Positions 16,972 through 26,391 of a DNA stretch of 64,000 nucleotides are shown here, piece by piece. The stretch is from Desulfovibrio subterraneus. Lineage in GTDB: Bacteria; Desulfobacterota; Desulfovibrionia; Desulfovibrionales; Desulfovibrionaceae. The stretch covers positions 1,445,689-1,509,688 of the forward strand of contig NZ_BLVO01000013.1 in NCBI RefSeq assembly GCF_013340285.1. Reading direction: 5' to 3'. The position numbers and the translations under genes were made by a program. Position 1 is the first letter of the stretch. Each line of letters starts with the position of its first letter. The notes beneath the pieces are model-generated. The model ran no database searches. It was given only the letters and a program-made list of their open reading frames with translations, and was not told the origin of the DNA.

Positions 16972-18153
16972 ATGAAAATATTCGACGCAGTCATTCTCGG
17001 TGCCGGAGCCTCCGGCATGTGGTGTGCCCATACAGCCGCATCACGCGGACTTTCCGTGTGCATTGTCGACCATGCAAAACGCCCCGGAAAGAAGATACGC
17101 ATTGCCGGTGGCGGCAAGTGCAACTTCACCAATCTGGAAGTTACCCACGCGGACTACATCAGCCGCAACCCCCATTTCGTGAAGTCCGCCCTCGCCCGCT
17201 TTTCTCCGTGGCACATGGTGGAATTTCTCTCCGCACACGGCATAGACTGGGAAGAACGCGAACACAGCCAGCTGTTCTGCCTGCGCAGCGCAGATGAACT
17301 TGCGGCAGCCATAGAGGACGTCTGCTCCGCACATGGCGTGGAATGGCGACTGCGCCACACCATTGCATCGGTAACGCACGCGGACGGGCTGTTCACCGTT
17401 CATACGGATGACGCGCCCATACAATCCCGCAATCTTGTGGTCGCGCTGGGTGGCCCCGCATGGCCGCAGGCTGGTGCCACCGATCTGGGACACAGAATTG
17501 CGAAACAGTTCGGGCATACCATCATTGCGCCCTACCCTGCGCTTGTACCCTTTGCCATGCCCAAGGGCTGGGCGCTTGAGGGACTTTCCGGCATAGCGGT
17601 ACCGGCCACCATCGAGTGTGCCGGCAAACGCTTCACGGAAAACCTGCTCTTCACTCACACGGGCATCAGTGGCCCAGTGGTTCTGCATGCGTCCTGTCAT
17701 TGGCACAAGGACATGCCCATTGTCATCGACTTCCTGCCCGGCCATCAACTGGAACAGGAACTTGAACACGCAGGCGGTAAACCGCTCGTGCGCACCCTTC
17801 TGGGACGGCTGCTCCCCGGCCGACTGGCCGAAGCCTTGCTCCCCGAATCTTTGGCGGACAAGCAGATAGCACAGCTTTCACGGCAGGATACGGAACACCT
17901 GATACAACGTGTTCACGGCTTCACGGTCACGCCTGCGCGGACCGAAGGCATGAAGCGCGCCGAAGTCACCGGCGGTGGCGTGGACACGTCCGGAGTATCT
18001 TCAAAAACCATGGAAAGCAGTCGCATAAAGGGATTGTATTTCACGGGAGAGGTGCTGGATGTGACAGGCCAGCTCGGCGGGTTCAATCTGCACTGGGCAT
18101 GGGCATCGGGACAGGCGGCAGGACGCGCGCTGGCGGATTCGATGCAGGAGTAG
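16972..18153 (+). CDS. BaiN/HI0933-family flavoprotein (NAD(P)/FAD oxidoreductase)
   Basis: 393-aa FAD-dependent oxidoreductase of the HI0933/BaiN/RdsA type. The dinucleotide-binding motif GAGASGMWCA at the N-terminus, GKKIRIAGGGKCNFTN (the family signature), the middle insertion domain, and the C-terminal GGVDTSGVS...GLYFTGEVLDVTGQLGGFNLHWAW are all visible. Physiological substrate unknown. ATG has AAAGGA upstream. Three 15-bp repeats follow the stop. Confidence 0.9.
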   Translation: MKIFDAVILGAGASGMWCAHTAASRGLSVCIVDHAKRPGKKIRIAGGGKCNFTNLEVTHADYISRNPHFVKSALARFSPWHMVEFLSAHGIDWEEREHSQLFCLRSADELAAAIEDVCSAHGVEWRLRHTIASVTHADGLFTVHTDDAPIQSRNLVVALGGPAWPQAGATDLGHRIAKQFGHTIIAPYPALVPFAMPKGWALEGLSGIAVPATIECAGKRFTENLLFTHTGISGPVVLHASCHWHKDMPIVIDFLPGHQLEQELEHAGGKPLVRTLLGRLLPGRLAEALLPESLADKQIAQLSRQDTEHLIQRVHGFTVTPARTEGMKRAEVTGGGVDTSGVSSKTMESSRIKGLYFTGEVLDVTGQLGGFNLHWAWASGQAAGRALADSMQE

Positions 18154-18165
18154 ACGGGCCTGAAG

Positions 18166-18210
18166 CTATCTGGCCCGAATCTATCTGGCCGGAATCTATC
18201 TGGCCCGAAG
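18166..18210. repeat. Three tandem 15-bp repeats between convergent genes
   Basis: CTATCTGGCCCGAAT, CTATCTGGCCGGAAT and CTATCTGGCCCGAAG lie in line just downstream of the flavoprotein gene and before the cbiB stop. The copies are 93 percent alike by inspection, so the array is recent. Confidence 0.9.
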
Positions 18211-18227
18211 CAGTCGAAATTAATCGG

Positions 18228-19211
18228 TTACAACAATACCACCAGCCAGAGAAGCACCCCGCCAAGCACGGCTGCAATACGCACATGCCGCAGCAGAGCT
18301 TCGATACCGGCAGCATCCCACGTTCTGGCTCCGGCTATGCCCGCATCACAGGGGCGCGGTCCAAGCACGGGCTTTTCCTTCAGTTGCCCGAAATACCATG
18401 TCGCCCCGCCCATGGTGCGCCTGTGTAGCCACGCTGCCATGGCCATGGGCCACCCTGCATTAGGGCTTTCCATCTGGCCTGCATCGCGCGCAACATTGTG
18501 CCAGAGGCCCCGCAACGGCATTCCCGAACCTACGCCCGCCAAGGGTGCGGATACGGCCAGCATACACGCAGAAAGACGGGCCGGAACATACGCCAGCACG
18601 TCATCCAGACGGGCACCGGCCCAGCCGAGAGAACGCCAGCGCTCAGTCTTGTAGCCCCACATGGAATCGGTGGTGGAAACCGCCTTGTACAGCCACAGAC
18701 CGAGCGGCCCTCCCAGCACCAGCCAGAAAAACGGTGCCACGAAACCATCATTGAAATTTTCGGACAGTGTTTCGCCAAGAGCCCTGTACAGCTCGCCCTG
18801 ATCAGCCTGCGAAAGGTCGCGGCTGACCAGCATGCTCACGGCAGCCCGTGCAGCTCCGATATCCTCGCCAGCAACGGCTGCGGCCGCCAGACGGCATTCG
18901 CGGAGCAGGCTGCCCAGTGCCAGTCCGGTCCACGCCAGATAAAGGGAAAACACGATCCCCACATAGGGAATCCCGATCAGGGTCCATACGGCAAGCCCGG
19001 TAATCGAAAGAAGCGCACCGAGACACAGGGCTCCGGTCAGCCTTGAAGCACCTGCCCTGCGGGCAAGCCGTTCAAGGCGGTCCAGCATCCAGCCCACGGC
19101 CTGCACGGGGTGCGGCAGAGTGCGGGGGTCGCCGAACGCAAGGTCGAGGCCAAGCGCAAGAACCGGCAGGCTCACTGCCCATGTGTCCGATACGAATGGC
19201 GCAAACGACAT
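18228..19211 (-). CDS. cbiB: Adenosylcobinamide-phosphate synthase
   Basis: Attaches aminopropanol(-phosphate) to adenosylcobyrate in cobamide synthesis. 327-aa integral membrane protein with several helices. Family features: DLAFGDPRTLPHPVQAVGW near the N-terminus, TLSENFNDGFVAPFFW in the middle, TTDSMWGYKTERWRSLGWAGARLDDVL and SPNAGWPMAMAA. Start at 19211 lies 2 nt after the trmL stop, so the two are translationally coupled. No cobalamin riboswitch was seen upstream. Confidence 0.93.
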   Translation of the reverse strand: MSFAPFVSDTWAVSLPVLALGLDLAFGDPRTLPHPVQAVGWMLDRLERLARRAGASRLTGALCLGALLSITGLAVWTLIGIPYVGIVFSLYLAWTGLALGSLLRECRLAAAAVAGEDIGAARAAVSMLVSRDLSQADQGELYRALGETLSENFNDGFVAPFFWLVLGGPLGLWLYKAVSTTDSMWGYKTERWRSLGWAGARLDDVLAYVPARLSACMLAVSAPLAGVGSGMPLRGLWHNVARDAGQMESPNAGWPMAMAAWLHRRTMGGATWYFGQLKEKPVLGPRPCDAGIAGARTWDAAGIEALLRHVRIAAVLGGVLLWLVVLL

Positions 19212-19213
19212 AC

Positions 19214-19672
19214 TCAGCGACCGTCCAGCATGCCAAGAGAGGCATACGCCTGATAGAGCACAATGCCCGTGGCTGTGGACAGGTTGAGGCTGCGCACCTC
19301 TCCCCATATGGGAATGCGCAGATGGTCAGGATACCTTTCGAGCAAGGATTCCGGCAAGCCTCTGGTCTCCGGACCGAACACAAGAGCATCATCCGTAGTG
19401 AACGGGAAGGTATGCACGGCCCCGCCCCTGCGCGCGCTGGTGAGCACGTGCCGTTTACCTGCGCCGCCACCGGCAAGATACGCTTCCCAATCGGACCACA
19501 CGCGAACCTGCACATGGGGCCAGTAATCCAGCCCTGCGCGCTTGAGGTAACGGTCGTCAAGACTGAACCCCAGAGGCTCGATGAGATGCAGGGGAGTCTG
19601 CGTGGCCGCGCACAGGCGGGCGACATTGCCGGTATTCGGCGGAATCTCGGGTTCGAAAAGCACTATCTGCAT
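19214..19672 (-). CDS. trmL: tRNA (cytidine(34)-2'-O)-methyltransferase
   Basis: SPOUT-class enzyme that 2'-O-methylates the wobble base of certain tRNA-Leu. 152 aa, family size. Seen: LFEPEIPPNTGNVARLCAAT (motif 1 region), LVFGPETRGLPESLL and the knot segment RSLNLSTATGIVLYQAY. Close homologues are short single-domain proteins like this one. Confidence 0.94.
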   Translation of the reverse strand: MQIVLFEPEIPPNTGNVARLCAATQTPLHLIEPLGFSLDDRYLKRAGLDYWPHVQVRVWSDWEAYLAGGGAGKRHVLTSARRGGAVHTFPFTTDDALVFGPETRGLPESLLERYPDHLRIPIWGEVRSLNLSTATGIVLYQAYASLGMLDGR

Positions 19673-19689
19673 GATACTTCCTTACAATG

Positions 19690-19724
19690 AAAAAGCCGGT
19701 TCAGGAATGCACCTGAACCGGCCT
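19690..19724 (-). terminator. Terminator of the fadL-type gene
   Basis: GCCGGTTCAGG pairs with CCTGAACCGGC; on the minus strand a T-run follows. It separates the fadL-type gene from trmL. Confidence 0.88.
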
Positions 19725-19745
19725 GAAAAGCAAGAACAAATCAGC

Positions 19746-20996
19746 CTAGAACTTATAGCCGATGGTGATGCCGTAGATGTCGGTACGGGCATTCTTGGCA
19801 TGAGAGTCAACAGTAACCTTGGAGGAGGCACTATCAATAACATCACCGTAGTCACGGCCCTTCATCCACAGGTAGGTGTAGGAAAGGTCAAGAGTCCAGT
19901 CCTTCCAGTTGAAGCCCAGACCGGCGCTGTAAAGCTGACGGTCGTTACCGGGAATGAGGTAGTCAAGGTGATTGGAATTGAGCGGAGACTCATCGTAGGT
20001 GTACCCGCAACGCAGGGTCAGCCAATCCAGAGCCTTGTATTCCACGCCGATGTTGTAGCGCCATACGTCCTTCCAGTCCTTGACGGAGGTGGAAGACAGG
20101 TTGCCACCAACCGGATCATCGAACTCAAAGCGCAGTTCGTTGTAGGTGGACCAACGAGTCAACGTGCCACCCACTTCGATGCTCAGGTCCTTGATCGGGT
20201 AGTAGGTCAGACCAAGATTAAGCATGTCAGGCAGAACAACGGAACCAGACACGTTGGTATCCGCAAAAGCGACACCAGGTGCGAGAGTAACATTGGGCGT
20301 AAAGGACTGATCACCGTGAGCATTGATTTCGGCCTGGCTATGGTAACCTGCACCAAACTTCCACTGGTCATTGATCTGATACAGCAGGCCAAGGGTCAGG
20401 GCATAACCGGCGCCTTCAGCCTTGGTCTGGCTGAGCATATCATCAAGGCCATAGGGAGAAAGGTTTGCCTTCTTCTGGATATCCAGCTTCACGTCAATGT
20501 ATTCAACACCAACGGACAAGGAGAGCTTGTCAGTCACCTTGTAGGCAACGTTGGGGTTGATGGAATAAGACTGGATCAGGGCTTCGGTCACATTGTAACG
20601 GCCCGGCCAGTCAGCATCAAACTCGGTACCGAGACCGAAACGGCTGTAAATGCCTACGCCGAATGCCCACTTATCGTTGTACTTGTGAGTGAGATAAAAG
20701 TGCGGCGGAATCCACACGTTGTTCTGCCCATGCACCTGATTGCCGTTAAGAGAAACGTCCATGTTGGGCATGATGAAGGAGGCACCGGCTGCAACCTGCG
20801 TACCTTCCAGCTGGGTGATACCCGCGGGGTTGGTGGCAAGGGTGGCAGGATCATCTGCGCGGCCCACAACGGCACCGCCAAGGGCATTCCCTCGGGCGCT
20901 ATACTCATACAAGGCAAAACCGGAAGCAGATGCGGAAGAAATTCCCGCGAGAACAAACATCAAGACAGCGGCAACAGAAATGAAATGTCGCTTCAT
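19746..20996 (-). CDS. FadL/OmpP1/TodX-family outer membrane transport protein
   Basis: 416-aa outer-membrane beta-barrel, family of long-chain fatty acid and hydrocarbon channels. Signal peptide (cleavage near ASA-SGF), then the N-terminal hatch with GFALYEYSARGNALGGA and NPAG (56-59), and alternating amphipathic strands ending in YGITIGYKF with a terminal Phe as barrels require. Start has AAGGGG. In a sulfate reducer it could take up fatty acids or alkanes; substrate not determinable. Monocistronic. Confidence 0.92.
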   Translation of the reverse strand: MKRHFISVAAVLMFVLAGISSASASGFALYEYSARGNALGGAVVGRADDPATLATNPAGITQLEGTQVAAGASFIMPNMDVSLNGNQVHGQNNVWIPPHFYLTHKYNDKWAFGVGIYSRFGLGTEFDADWPGRYNVTEALIQSYSINPNVAYKVTDKLSLSVGVEYIDVKLDIQKKANLSPYGLDDMLSQTKAEGAGYALTLGLLYQINDQWKFGAGYHSQAEINAHGDQSFTPNVTLAPGVAFADTNVSGSVVLPDMLNLGLTYYPIKDLSIEVGGTLTRWSTYNELRFEFDDPVGGNLSSTSVKDWKDVWRYNIGVEYKALDWLTLRCGYTYDESPLNSNHLDYLIPGNDRQLYSAGLGFNWKDWTLDLSYTYLWMKGRDYGDVIDSASSKVTVDSHAKNARTDIYGITIGYKF

Positions 20997-21314
20997 GGGT
21001 ACCCCTTAAGTTCTCGCCCGATGACGCATGGCATCGTTAGACCCGATAAATCGGGCCATCACCTGCCTTCCCCCGGCAAAACGCACTTCGCCGAATAACG
21101 CAGATCGCCAGCCGTCCCCTACAGCCATCAGGCAACATTACAGAGCCGCAGCACCATTTTCCCTCGCTTGCTGGCAACGCAGCGGGTGCGGGCGGCTTCC
21201 TCCTACAGACAAACTTTCGGGGTTATAATAGGAACACTCTCACTTAGGCAATACGCAAGAGGGCACTTTTACGGAAAAAATGAAGTAAGGTTCACAAAAA
21301 AGCAACAGTCACAC
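20997..21314. other. Intergenic region upstream of the fadL-type gene
   Basis: No gene. It also holds the end of the hybrid kinase unit. One weak minus-strand promoter candidate is noted separately; nothing else is clear. Confidence 0.4.
21223..21251 (-). promoter_or_regulatory. Possible promoter of the fadL-type gene
   Basis: On the minus strand TTGCCT (21246-21251) and TTATAA (21223-21228) are 17 nt apart. This leaves a leader of about 220 nt. Weak evidence. Confidence 0.3.
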
Positions 21315-22928
21315 TCATTGTTTCGCAAGCACACGCTCAACTAATGATACCAGCAACGTAAAATCAACAGGCTTCGATATGTATTCATCCATACCTGCGT
21401 CCAAAAAACGCTCGCGATCGCCCTTCATGGCGTGCGCGGTCATGGCGATAATGGGAATGCTCTTGTTGACATCGGGACTGTGCGATTCGCGGATAGCACG
21501 GGTGGCCTGAACACCATCCATATCGGGCATCTGAATGTCCATGAGAATGAGATCGAACTTCTCTTTCACCATGGCCTCCAGCACGGCCACACCGTTATTG
21601 ACGCAGACCACTTCGTGGCCCTGCTTCTCGAAGAAATACAGAGCCAGCTTGCGGTTGATGATGTCATCCTCGGCCAGCAGAATGCGCAAGGGGCGCCCAA
21701 GACCGCGGATGACAGGCATACCTTCTATCTCACCGGCTTCATCGTCCTTGCCCGCCTTGCGGAAACTGGCGGTAAAGGAGAAGGAACTGCCCTGCCCCGG
21801 CACGCTCTCTACCTGAATATCTCCCCCCATCTTGCGCGCTATCTCTCGTGAGATGGACAGTCCCAGTCCGGCTCCGCCATACTTCTTGGTCATGAAGCTC
21901 TCGGCAAGCGAGAATGGTTCGAACACATATTCGAGCTTGTCTGCAGGAATTCCGACCCCCGTATCCCGAACCACGAATGCCAGTTTGTATTCGTTTCTGC
22001 GACTGCCGGTCATATGCACGTGCAGGGTTACCCCGCCCCGCTGGGTGTACTTGATCGCGTTGACCACAAGGTTGCTTATCACCTGCTTAAGGCGACCGGA
22101 GTCTCCGGTCACAACCTCGGGGACATTCTCATCCACGTATGATTCCAGACGCAGGTTCTTCCAGCGGGCCTGCACATCAAGAACCTTGAGAACATCGGAA
22201 AGGGTCTCGCGGACAGTGAAGGCGGATTCTCTGAGCACAAGGCGGCCAGCCTCTATGCTGGACATGTCGAGAAGATTGTTGACGATGGCAAGAAGCTCGC
22301 GCCCTGCCTGTTTGACCATCTGCAGATATTCGATCTGCTCTGTTGTTGCATCGCCACCAAGAAGAAGATCGGTAAGTCCGATAATGCCGTTCAACGGCGT
22401 GCGCAGTTCGTGGCTCATATTCGCAAGAAACTGCGACTTGGCTTTGCTGGCGGATTCAGCCTCGTCCCGGGCCTGTTCCAGCTCGGCCGTCCGTGCTGCT
22501 ACTTCGCCTTCAAGATGGTTCTGGTAGTCCTTCTTCTCACGGCGTATACGCGCCTGATCCAAGAGCTTCTCAACAACATATTCAAGGAAACTGAGATCGT
22601 GAATGGGTTTGGTGATGTAGTCCCACGCCCCCCGGCGCAAAGCCTCGATGGCGTCTCTGATAACGCCTGTGCCGGACACCACGACGAGAGGCACATCCGG
22701 AGCACGCGAAGATAGCGTGCTCAGCACCTCCAGGCCGTCCATTCCGGGCATACGCAGGTCTATGAGCACCAGGTCCGGCGACTGCCGTTCAAATTCATCC
22801 AGCCCGTCGCGACCATTGGCTACCTGAATTACCCTGTAGCCGCTGTCCTCCAGAAAAGCCGCCAAACTCTGCCGCACGATGGTTTCATCATCAATAGCCA
22901 GAATGGTGCCTTTACAGGAACGCGCCAC
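21315..22928 (-). CDS. Hybrid histidine kinase, REC-HisKA-HATPase-REC
   Basis: 537-aa soluble hybrid sensor kinase. N-terminal receiver (about 8-122, Asp57), a coiled coil (130-165), HisKA with [10 protein letters not shown] (His173), HATPase with [10 protein letters not shown] and GTGVGIP-type loops, and a C-terminal receiver (about 420-530, in [13 protein letters not shown]). It has no membrane or sensory domain of its own, so its N-terminal receiver is probably the input. GTG start lies 4 nt after the upstream response regulator stop, with AGGTGA overlapping that stop; the two are translated together. Confidence 0.92.
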   Translation of the reverse strand: MARSCKGTILAIDDETIVRQSLAAFLEDSGYRVIQVANGRDGLDEFERQSPDLVLIDLRMPGMDGLEVLSTLSSRAPDVPLVVVSGTGVIRDAIEALRRGAWDYITKPIHDLSFLEYVVEKLLDQARIRREKKDYQNHLEGEVAARTAELEQARDEAESASKAKSQFLANMSHELRTPLNGIIGLTDLLLGGDATTEQIEYLQMVKQAGRELLAIVNNLLDMSSIEAGRLVLRESAFTVRETLSDVLKVLDVQARWKNLRLESYVDENVPEVVTGDSGRLKQVISNLVVNAIKYTQRGGVTLHVHMTGSRRNEYKLAFVVRDTGVGIPADKLEYVFEPFSLAESFMTKKYGGAGLGLSISREIARKMGGDIQVESVPGQGSSFSFTASFRKAGKDDEAGEIEGMPVIRGLGRPLRILLAEDDIINRKLALYFFEKQGHEVVCVNNGVAVLEAMVKEKFDLILMDIQMPDMDGVQATRAIRESHSPDVNKSIPIIAMTAHAMKGDRERFLDAGMDEYISKPVDFTLLVSLVERVLAKQ

Positions 22929-22932
22929 GGCA

Positions 22933-23319
22933 TCACCTATTCATTCCGAGAATGCGATAAATACCCACCACAAGATCATCCATATTCTGCAACGGCTTGA
23001 TGTATATTTCATCCCGCGTCACACCAATATGCATGAGCTCCAGAGGGAGCTTGTAGTTGGTTGATCCGGTGTGGATCAGATACTTGAGTTCCGGTTTGAT
23101 CTCGTGCGCTTTGATTATGAAATCATTGCCGCTCATACCGGGCAGCCGCATATCGATAATCCCCACATGGGGGGTTATCCCGGCAAGTACCTCAAGCCCT
23201 TCTTCCCCGCTTCCCGCAGTGTGGACAACAAAGCCTTCATCTTCCAGATAGGCTTCCAGGTTCTCACGAACCATTTCCTCATCATCCACAACGAGGATTT
23301 CTATTGCTTCGTTGGCCAT
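22933..23319 (-). CDS. Single-domain response regulator
   Basis: 128-aa stand-alone receiver domain. Acidic pocket DDEE (12-15), phospho-acceptor Asp56 in IIDMRLPG, switch Thr in HTGSTNYK, and the conserved Lys in IYIKPL are all present. It lacks an output domain, so it likely passes a phosphoryl group or docks on a partner. It is the first gene of the pair with the hybrid kinase; its ATG has GGGAG. Confidence 0.92.
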   Translation of the reverse strand: MANEAIEILVVDDEEMVRENLEAYLEDEGFVVHTAGSGEEGLEVLAGITPHVGIIDMRLPGMSGNDFIIKAHEIKPELKYLIHTGSTNYKLPLELMHIGVTRDEIYIKPLQNMDDLVVGIYRILGMNR

Positions 23320-23445
23320 TGGTACTCCCAGAATCTCAACCGTCCGAAACGAGTCCCAAACTCATTTCGTACAACATTCCACTATTATATCGTCAACTAT
23401 AACGCTTCAGTACAAAGTTAGCAACGCGGAAACCATTATATTTCA

Positions 23446-23832
23446 TCATTTGGAACGACGACGCATAATCACGCCTTCCTTGCGCAATGCGCACCAGAAA
23501 GGACGCGGATCGTCCGTCATGATAGGACGGGCTCTGGGGTTGGCGACATTGCAACGCGGCTTATTCGTTTCAAAAAAGAAGGGACACCCTCCGCACTCAT
23601 ATACGAGCACATCGGAGCAGTTTTCGCAGACAACCTCTTCGGCGCTTCCTGCTTCCTGAACAACCATACCCGCGGGCTCAAGCGGACACCACTCGGGCCG
23701 CCCGGTCGCAGCCATTTCCTCAGAAACCAGCCGGTTTCGCTCTCCTCCACCCACAAATGAAGCACCACAGTGCCCTGCCTCATCGGACCAGAACATCGGG
23801 CATTCCTTACACTTTCCTATCATCCAGATCAT
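23446..23832 (-). CDS. Cys-rich protein with a duplicated C-x2-CP-x10-C module
   Basis: 128 aa, not recognised. The ATG at 23832 with GGGAGG upstream is chosen. Two modules have the same layout: C8-x2-C11(P)-x10-C22 ... W48-C49, and C80-x2-C83(P)-x10-C94 ... W113-C114, with an extra C69-x2-C72 pair between them. Each module ends with R-P/E-x-W-C-x-L. Eight ordered Cys suggest two metal (Zn or Fe-S) sites. No signal peptide is seen. It lies between priA and the response regulator, alone on the minus strand. Confidence 0.72.
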   Translation of the reverse strand: MIWMIGKCKECPMFWSDEAGHCGASFVGGGERNRLVSEEMAATGRPEWCPLEPAGMVVQEAGSAEEVVCENCSDVLVYECGGCPFFFETNKPRCNVANPRARPIMTDDPRPFWCALRKEGVIMRRRSK

Positions 23833-23893
23833 ATGGTCTCCTCCCGGACAATACCGCGCGCACGCGGCCATCCGAAATATTGTACTACACTAT

Positions 23894-26284
23894 TTATAAC
23901 ATGTTCACAGGATCAATATCCAGCGCCAAACGTAGCTTACCGTCTCTGGGAGCAGCCACACGCATTTCATGAAACACGCTCCGTATGCTTGTCCAGTCCT
24001 GCCCCTTGAAGGCCCACTGAAACCGCTTGCGCCCTCTGAGCAAAGGCAGCGGAGACGGAGTATGCCCAAGCACGAGTACCCCGGAAGCCTTACCCTTTTC
24101 ACGGGCAAGAAGCGTCAGACTGTCAAGCCATCCCGCTCCCGGCTCCCAGTCAATGGGGAAGCTTGCCCGTACAAGCGCCAGCTTCACGAAGGGCGGGTAC
24201 CTGCGCCGCTCGCGTCTGCGAATTTCTTCGTCGAAAAATCCTTCGTAATCCGCGCTGCGGACGAATTCCCAGCAGTAATGGGCAGGGTCACGGGTCTGTA
24301 TGAACACCCTTCCGGCTTTCTCGCCCCGCCCCGCACGCCCCGAAGCCTGCACAAGCAACTGGAACGTGCGCTCGGCAGCCCTGTAGTCGGGCAGATTCAG
24401 CCCCAGATCCCCATCAGCGATAATGGCAAGGGTGACGTTAGGAAAATGATGCCCTTTGGACAGCATCTGCGTGCCCACCAGAACCTGTGCCTCTCCCTTG
24501 CCGAAGGCTTCCAGAATAGCTTCCATCCGCCCCGGACGACGGGTTGAATCCCGGTCCAGCCGGAGCACCTTTGTGCCGGGCGGCAACGCATGCACCAGGC
24601 CCTCTTCCAGCTTCTCGGTTCCTTCGCCCATGGGCAGATAATGCAGCCCCTTGCACGAGGAACACGTAACCGGATAGGGAGTCGCGTATCCACAGTAGTG
24701 GCAGACTAGCCGCTCTCGTCCCTTATGGTAGGTCAGGCCTATCTCGCAATGCGGGCAGCGTGCAACGGTACCGCAGTCAAGGCAGTACATGAGTGGTGCA
24801 TACCCGCGTCTGTTCAGCAGAATAACGGCCTGCTCACCTTTCGAAATCACGTCTTTCAGCGCGGCAAGGCTCTTTGGGGCCAGCAGACCATCTGAAGGGG
24901 AAAGCCCCTTTATGTCAACAAGTTCAACATCGGGAAGAGTGCCGCCCCCCACCCGCTCAGCAAGACGGGCAAGAGGAATAAGTCCCTGACGGGCAGCATG
25001 AAAGGTCTTGATATCCGGAGTGGCCGAACCGAGCACCAGCAAGCCCTTCACCTGCTGCATGCGGAAATGGGCAACTTCCTTGGCCTGATAGACAAGCCGC
25101 TCATCCTGCTTGAAGGAACCGTCGTGTTCCTCGTCCAGCACAAGAGCCCCAAGCTGCGGGACCGGCAGGAACAGGGCTGATCGGGTGCCTATGATAATGC
25201 AGGGAGCTTCACGCGACGCCAGCGCTCTGAACGTACGTTCTCTCTCGGCTGCGGATTGGTACCCATGGAACAAAAATACATCACTGCCGGCGAGGGCAGC
25301 GCGCACAGCCCGTTCAAGCTTGCAGGCCAGGGCAACTTCCGGTGCCAGCAGCAGGACGGATTTTCTTCTTTGCAAGGTTCTTGCGGCCAGTTCAAGGTAT
25401 ACGGCCGTCTTGCCGCTGCCTGTAATGCCGAACAGCAAACGGGTTTCAGGAAATTCCGAATCCAGCGCACCTGTAAACTCGTCAACCGCCTCCTGCTGCG
25501 CAGGGGTCAGCACGAATCCGGCATCGTGCATGGGGAGCAGTGCATCGGCATCTTCCTCAGTCTGCACCGGACACGAACAGGCAAGAGAAGAGAGCGACTC
25601 CAGCGGCCCCACAGCAACGAGACCTCTCTCGGCAAGTGCATTGAGTGCCTGCGAGGCCTGAGCACCGCATTGACCAAGCAGAATCTTGCGGGACACGGCT
25701 CCGTTGTCCCAGAGATACTCCAGCACCTCAATCTGCCGTTTGGCGGAAGGGCGCACGGGCCACGGCGGGTCCTGCGTCACCACGCATACTTCCTGTACCT
25801 CAGCGTCAAAGCCCGCATCGAGCACTTCCACGTTACCGGTAGCCCATGCCTCACCCAGATGCGTGCGTTCAGGAAGCGAGGCTTTGGCCACTTCCTTCAG
25901 GTACAGCGTTCTCGGCTTACCACTGCCCAGCACGCGCAGGCGTACCTGTGATGTGCGCAGACCGGCGGGCAGCAGACTGCCAAGCACTTCACCCGCAGAC
26001 AACAGATGCCGCACGGCAAGCTGACGCACCATTTCGAGATATTCCGGCGTAAGAAGCGGCACCCTCTCAAGGGGCCACATGGCTTCCTTGATCTCGACGC
26101 CTTCCGGTGCCTGCGGCGCATCGGCATCCATGACGACCCCCACCCGCAATCCTCCGGATTTACCCAACGGCACGGCAACGCGCATGCCTGTCTGCCATAG
26201 CGAACCGGGCAACCAAGCCGGTCGGGCGTATGTCAGGTTAGTATAGGGGGGGCTGAGCAGAGCTATGGAAAGAAGCGTAGACAT
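23894..26284 (-). CDS. priA: Primosomal protein N' (replication restart helicase PriA)
   Basis: 3'-5' helicase that restarts stalled forks. 796 aa, somewhat longer than the E. coli protein. N-terminal 3'BD (1-110), a middle wing domain, Walker A GITGSGKTAVYLE, DEEH in LVLDEEHDGSFKQDERLVY, and the eight-Cys zinc region (CLDCGTVARCPHCEIGLTYH, CHYCGYATPYPVTCSSCKG), then helicase motifs V-VI with GTQMLSKGHHFPNV and ASGRAGRG. GGTGAG precedes the ATG. Follows galU on the minus strand after a terminator. Confidence 0.96.
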   Translation of the reverse strand: MSTLLSIALLSPPYTNLTYARPAWLPGSLWQTGMRVAVPLGKSGGLRVGVVMDADAPQAPEGVEIKEAMWPLERVPLLTPEYLEMVRQLAVRHLLSAGEVLGSLLPAGLRTSQVRLRVLGSGKPRTLYLKEVAKASLPERTHLGEAWATGNVEVLDAGFDAEVQEVCVVTQDPPWPVRPSAKRQIEVLEYLWDNGAVSRKILLGQCGAQASQALNALAERGLVAVGPLESLSSLACSCPVQTEEDADALLPMHDAGFVLTPAQQEAVDEFTGALDSEFPETRLLFGITGSGKTAVYLELAARTLQRRKSVLLLAPEVALACKLERAVRAALAGSDVFLFHGYQSAAERERTFRALASREAPCIIIGTRSALFLPVPQLGALVLDEEHDGSFKQDERLVYQAKEVAHFRMQQVKGLLVLGSATPDIKTFHAARQGLIPLARLAERVGGGTLPDVELVDIKGLSPSDGLLAPKSLAALKDVISKGEQAVILLNRRGYAPLMYCLDCGTVARCPHCEIGLTYHKGRERLVCHYCGYATPYPVTCSSCKGLHYLPMGEGTEKLEEGLVHALPPGTKVLRLDRDSTRRPGRMEAILEAFGKGEAQVLVGTQMLSKGHHFPNVTLAIIADGDLGLNLPDYRAAERTFQLLVQASGRAGRGEKAGRVFIQTRDPAHYCWEFVRSADYEGFFDEEIRRRERRRYPPFVKLALVRASFPIDWEPGAGWLDSLTLLAREKGKASGVLVLGHTPSPLPLLRGRKRFQWAFKGQDWTSIRSVFHEMRVAAPRDGKLRLALDIDPVNML

Positions 26285-26354
26285 GCAGACTCACCGGAAA
26301 AAAGAAAAGAGGCAAAAAAAGACAGCAGACACAGAAAACGAATCCGCAGGCCGG

Positions 26355-26388
26355 AAAAAAAGCGGGCGGTCCTGACGGCCGCCCGCTT
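26355..26388 (-). terminator. Terminator after galU
   Basis: AGCGGGCGG pairs with CCGCCCGCT; on the minus strand seven T follow. It may partly separate galU from priA. Confidence 0.85.
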
Positions 26389-26391
26389 GCA

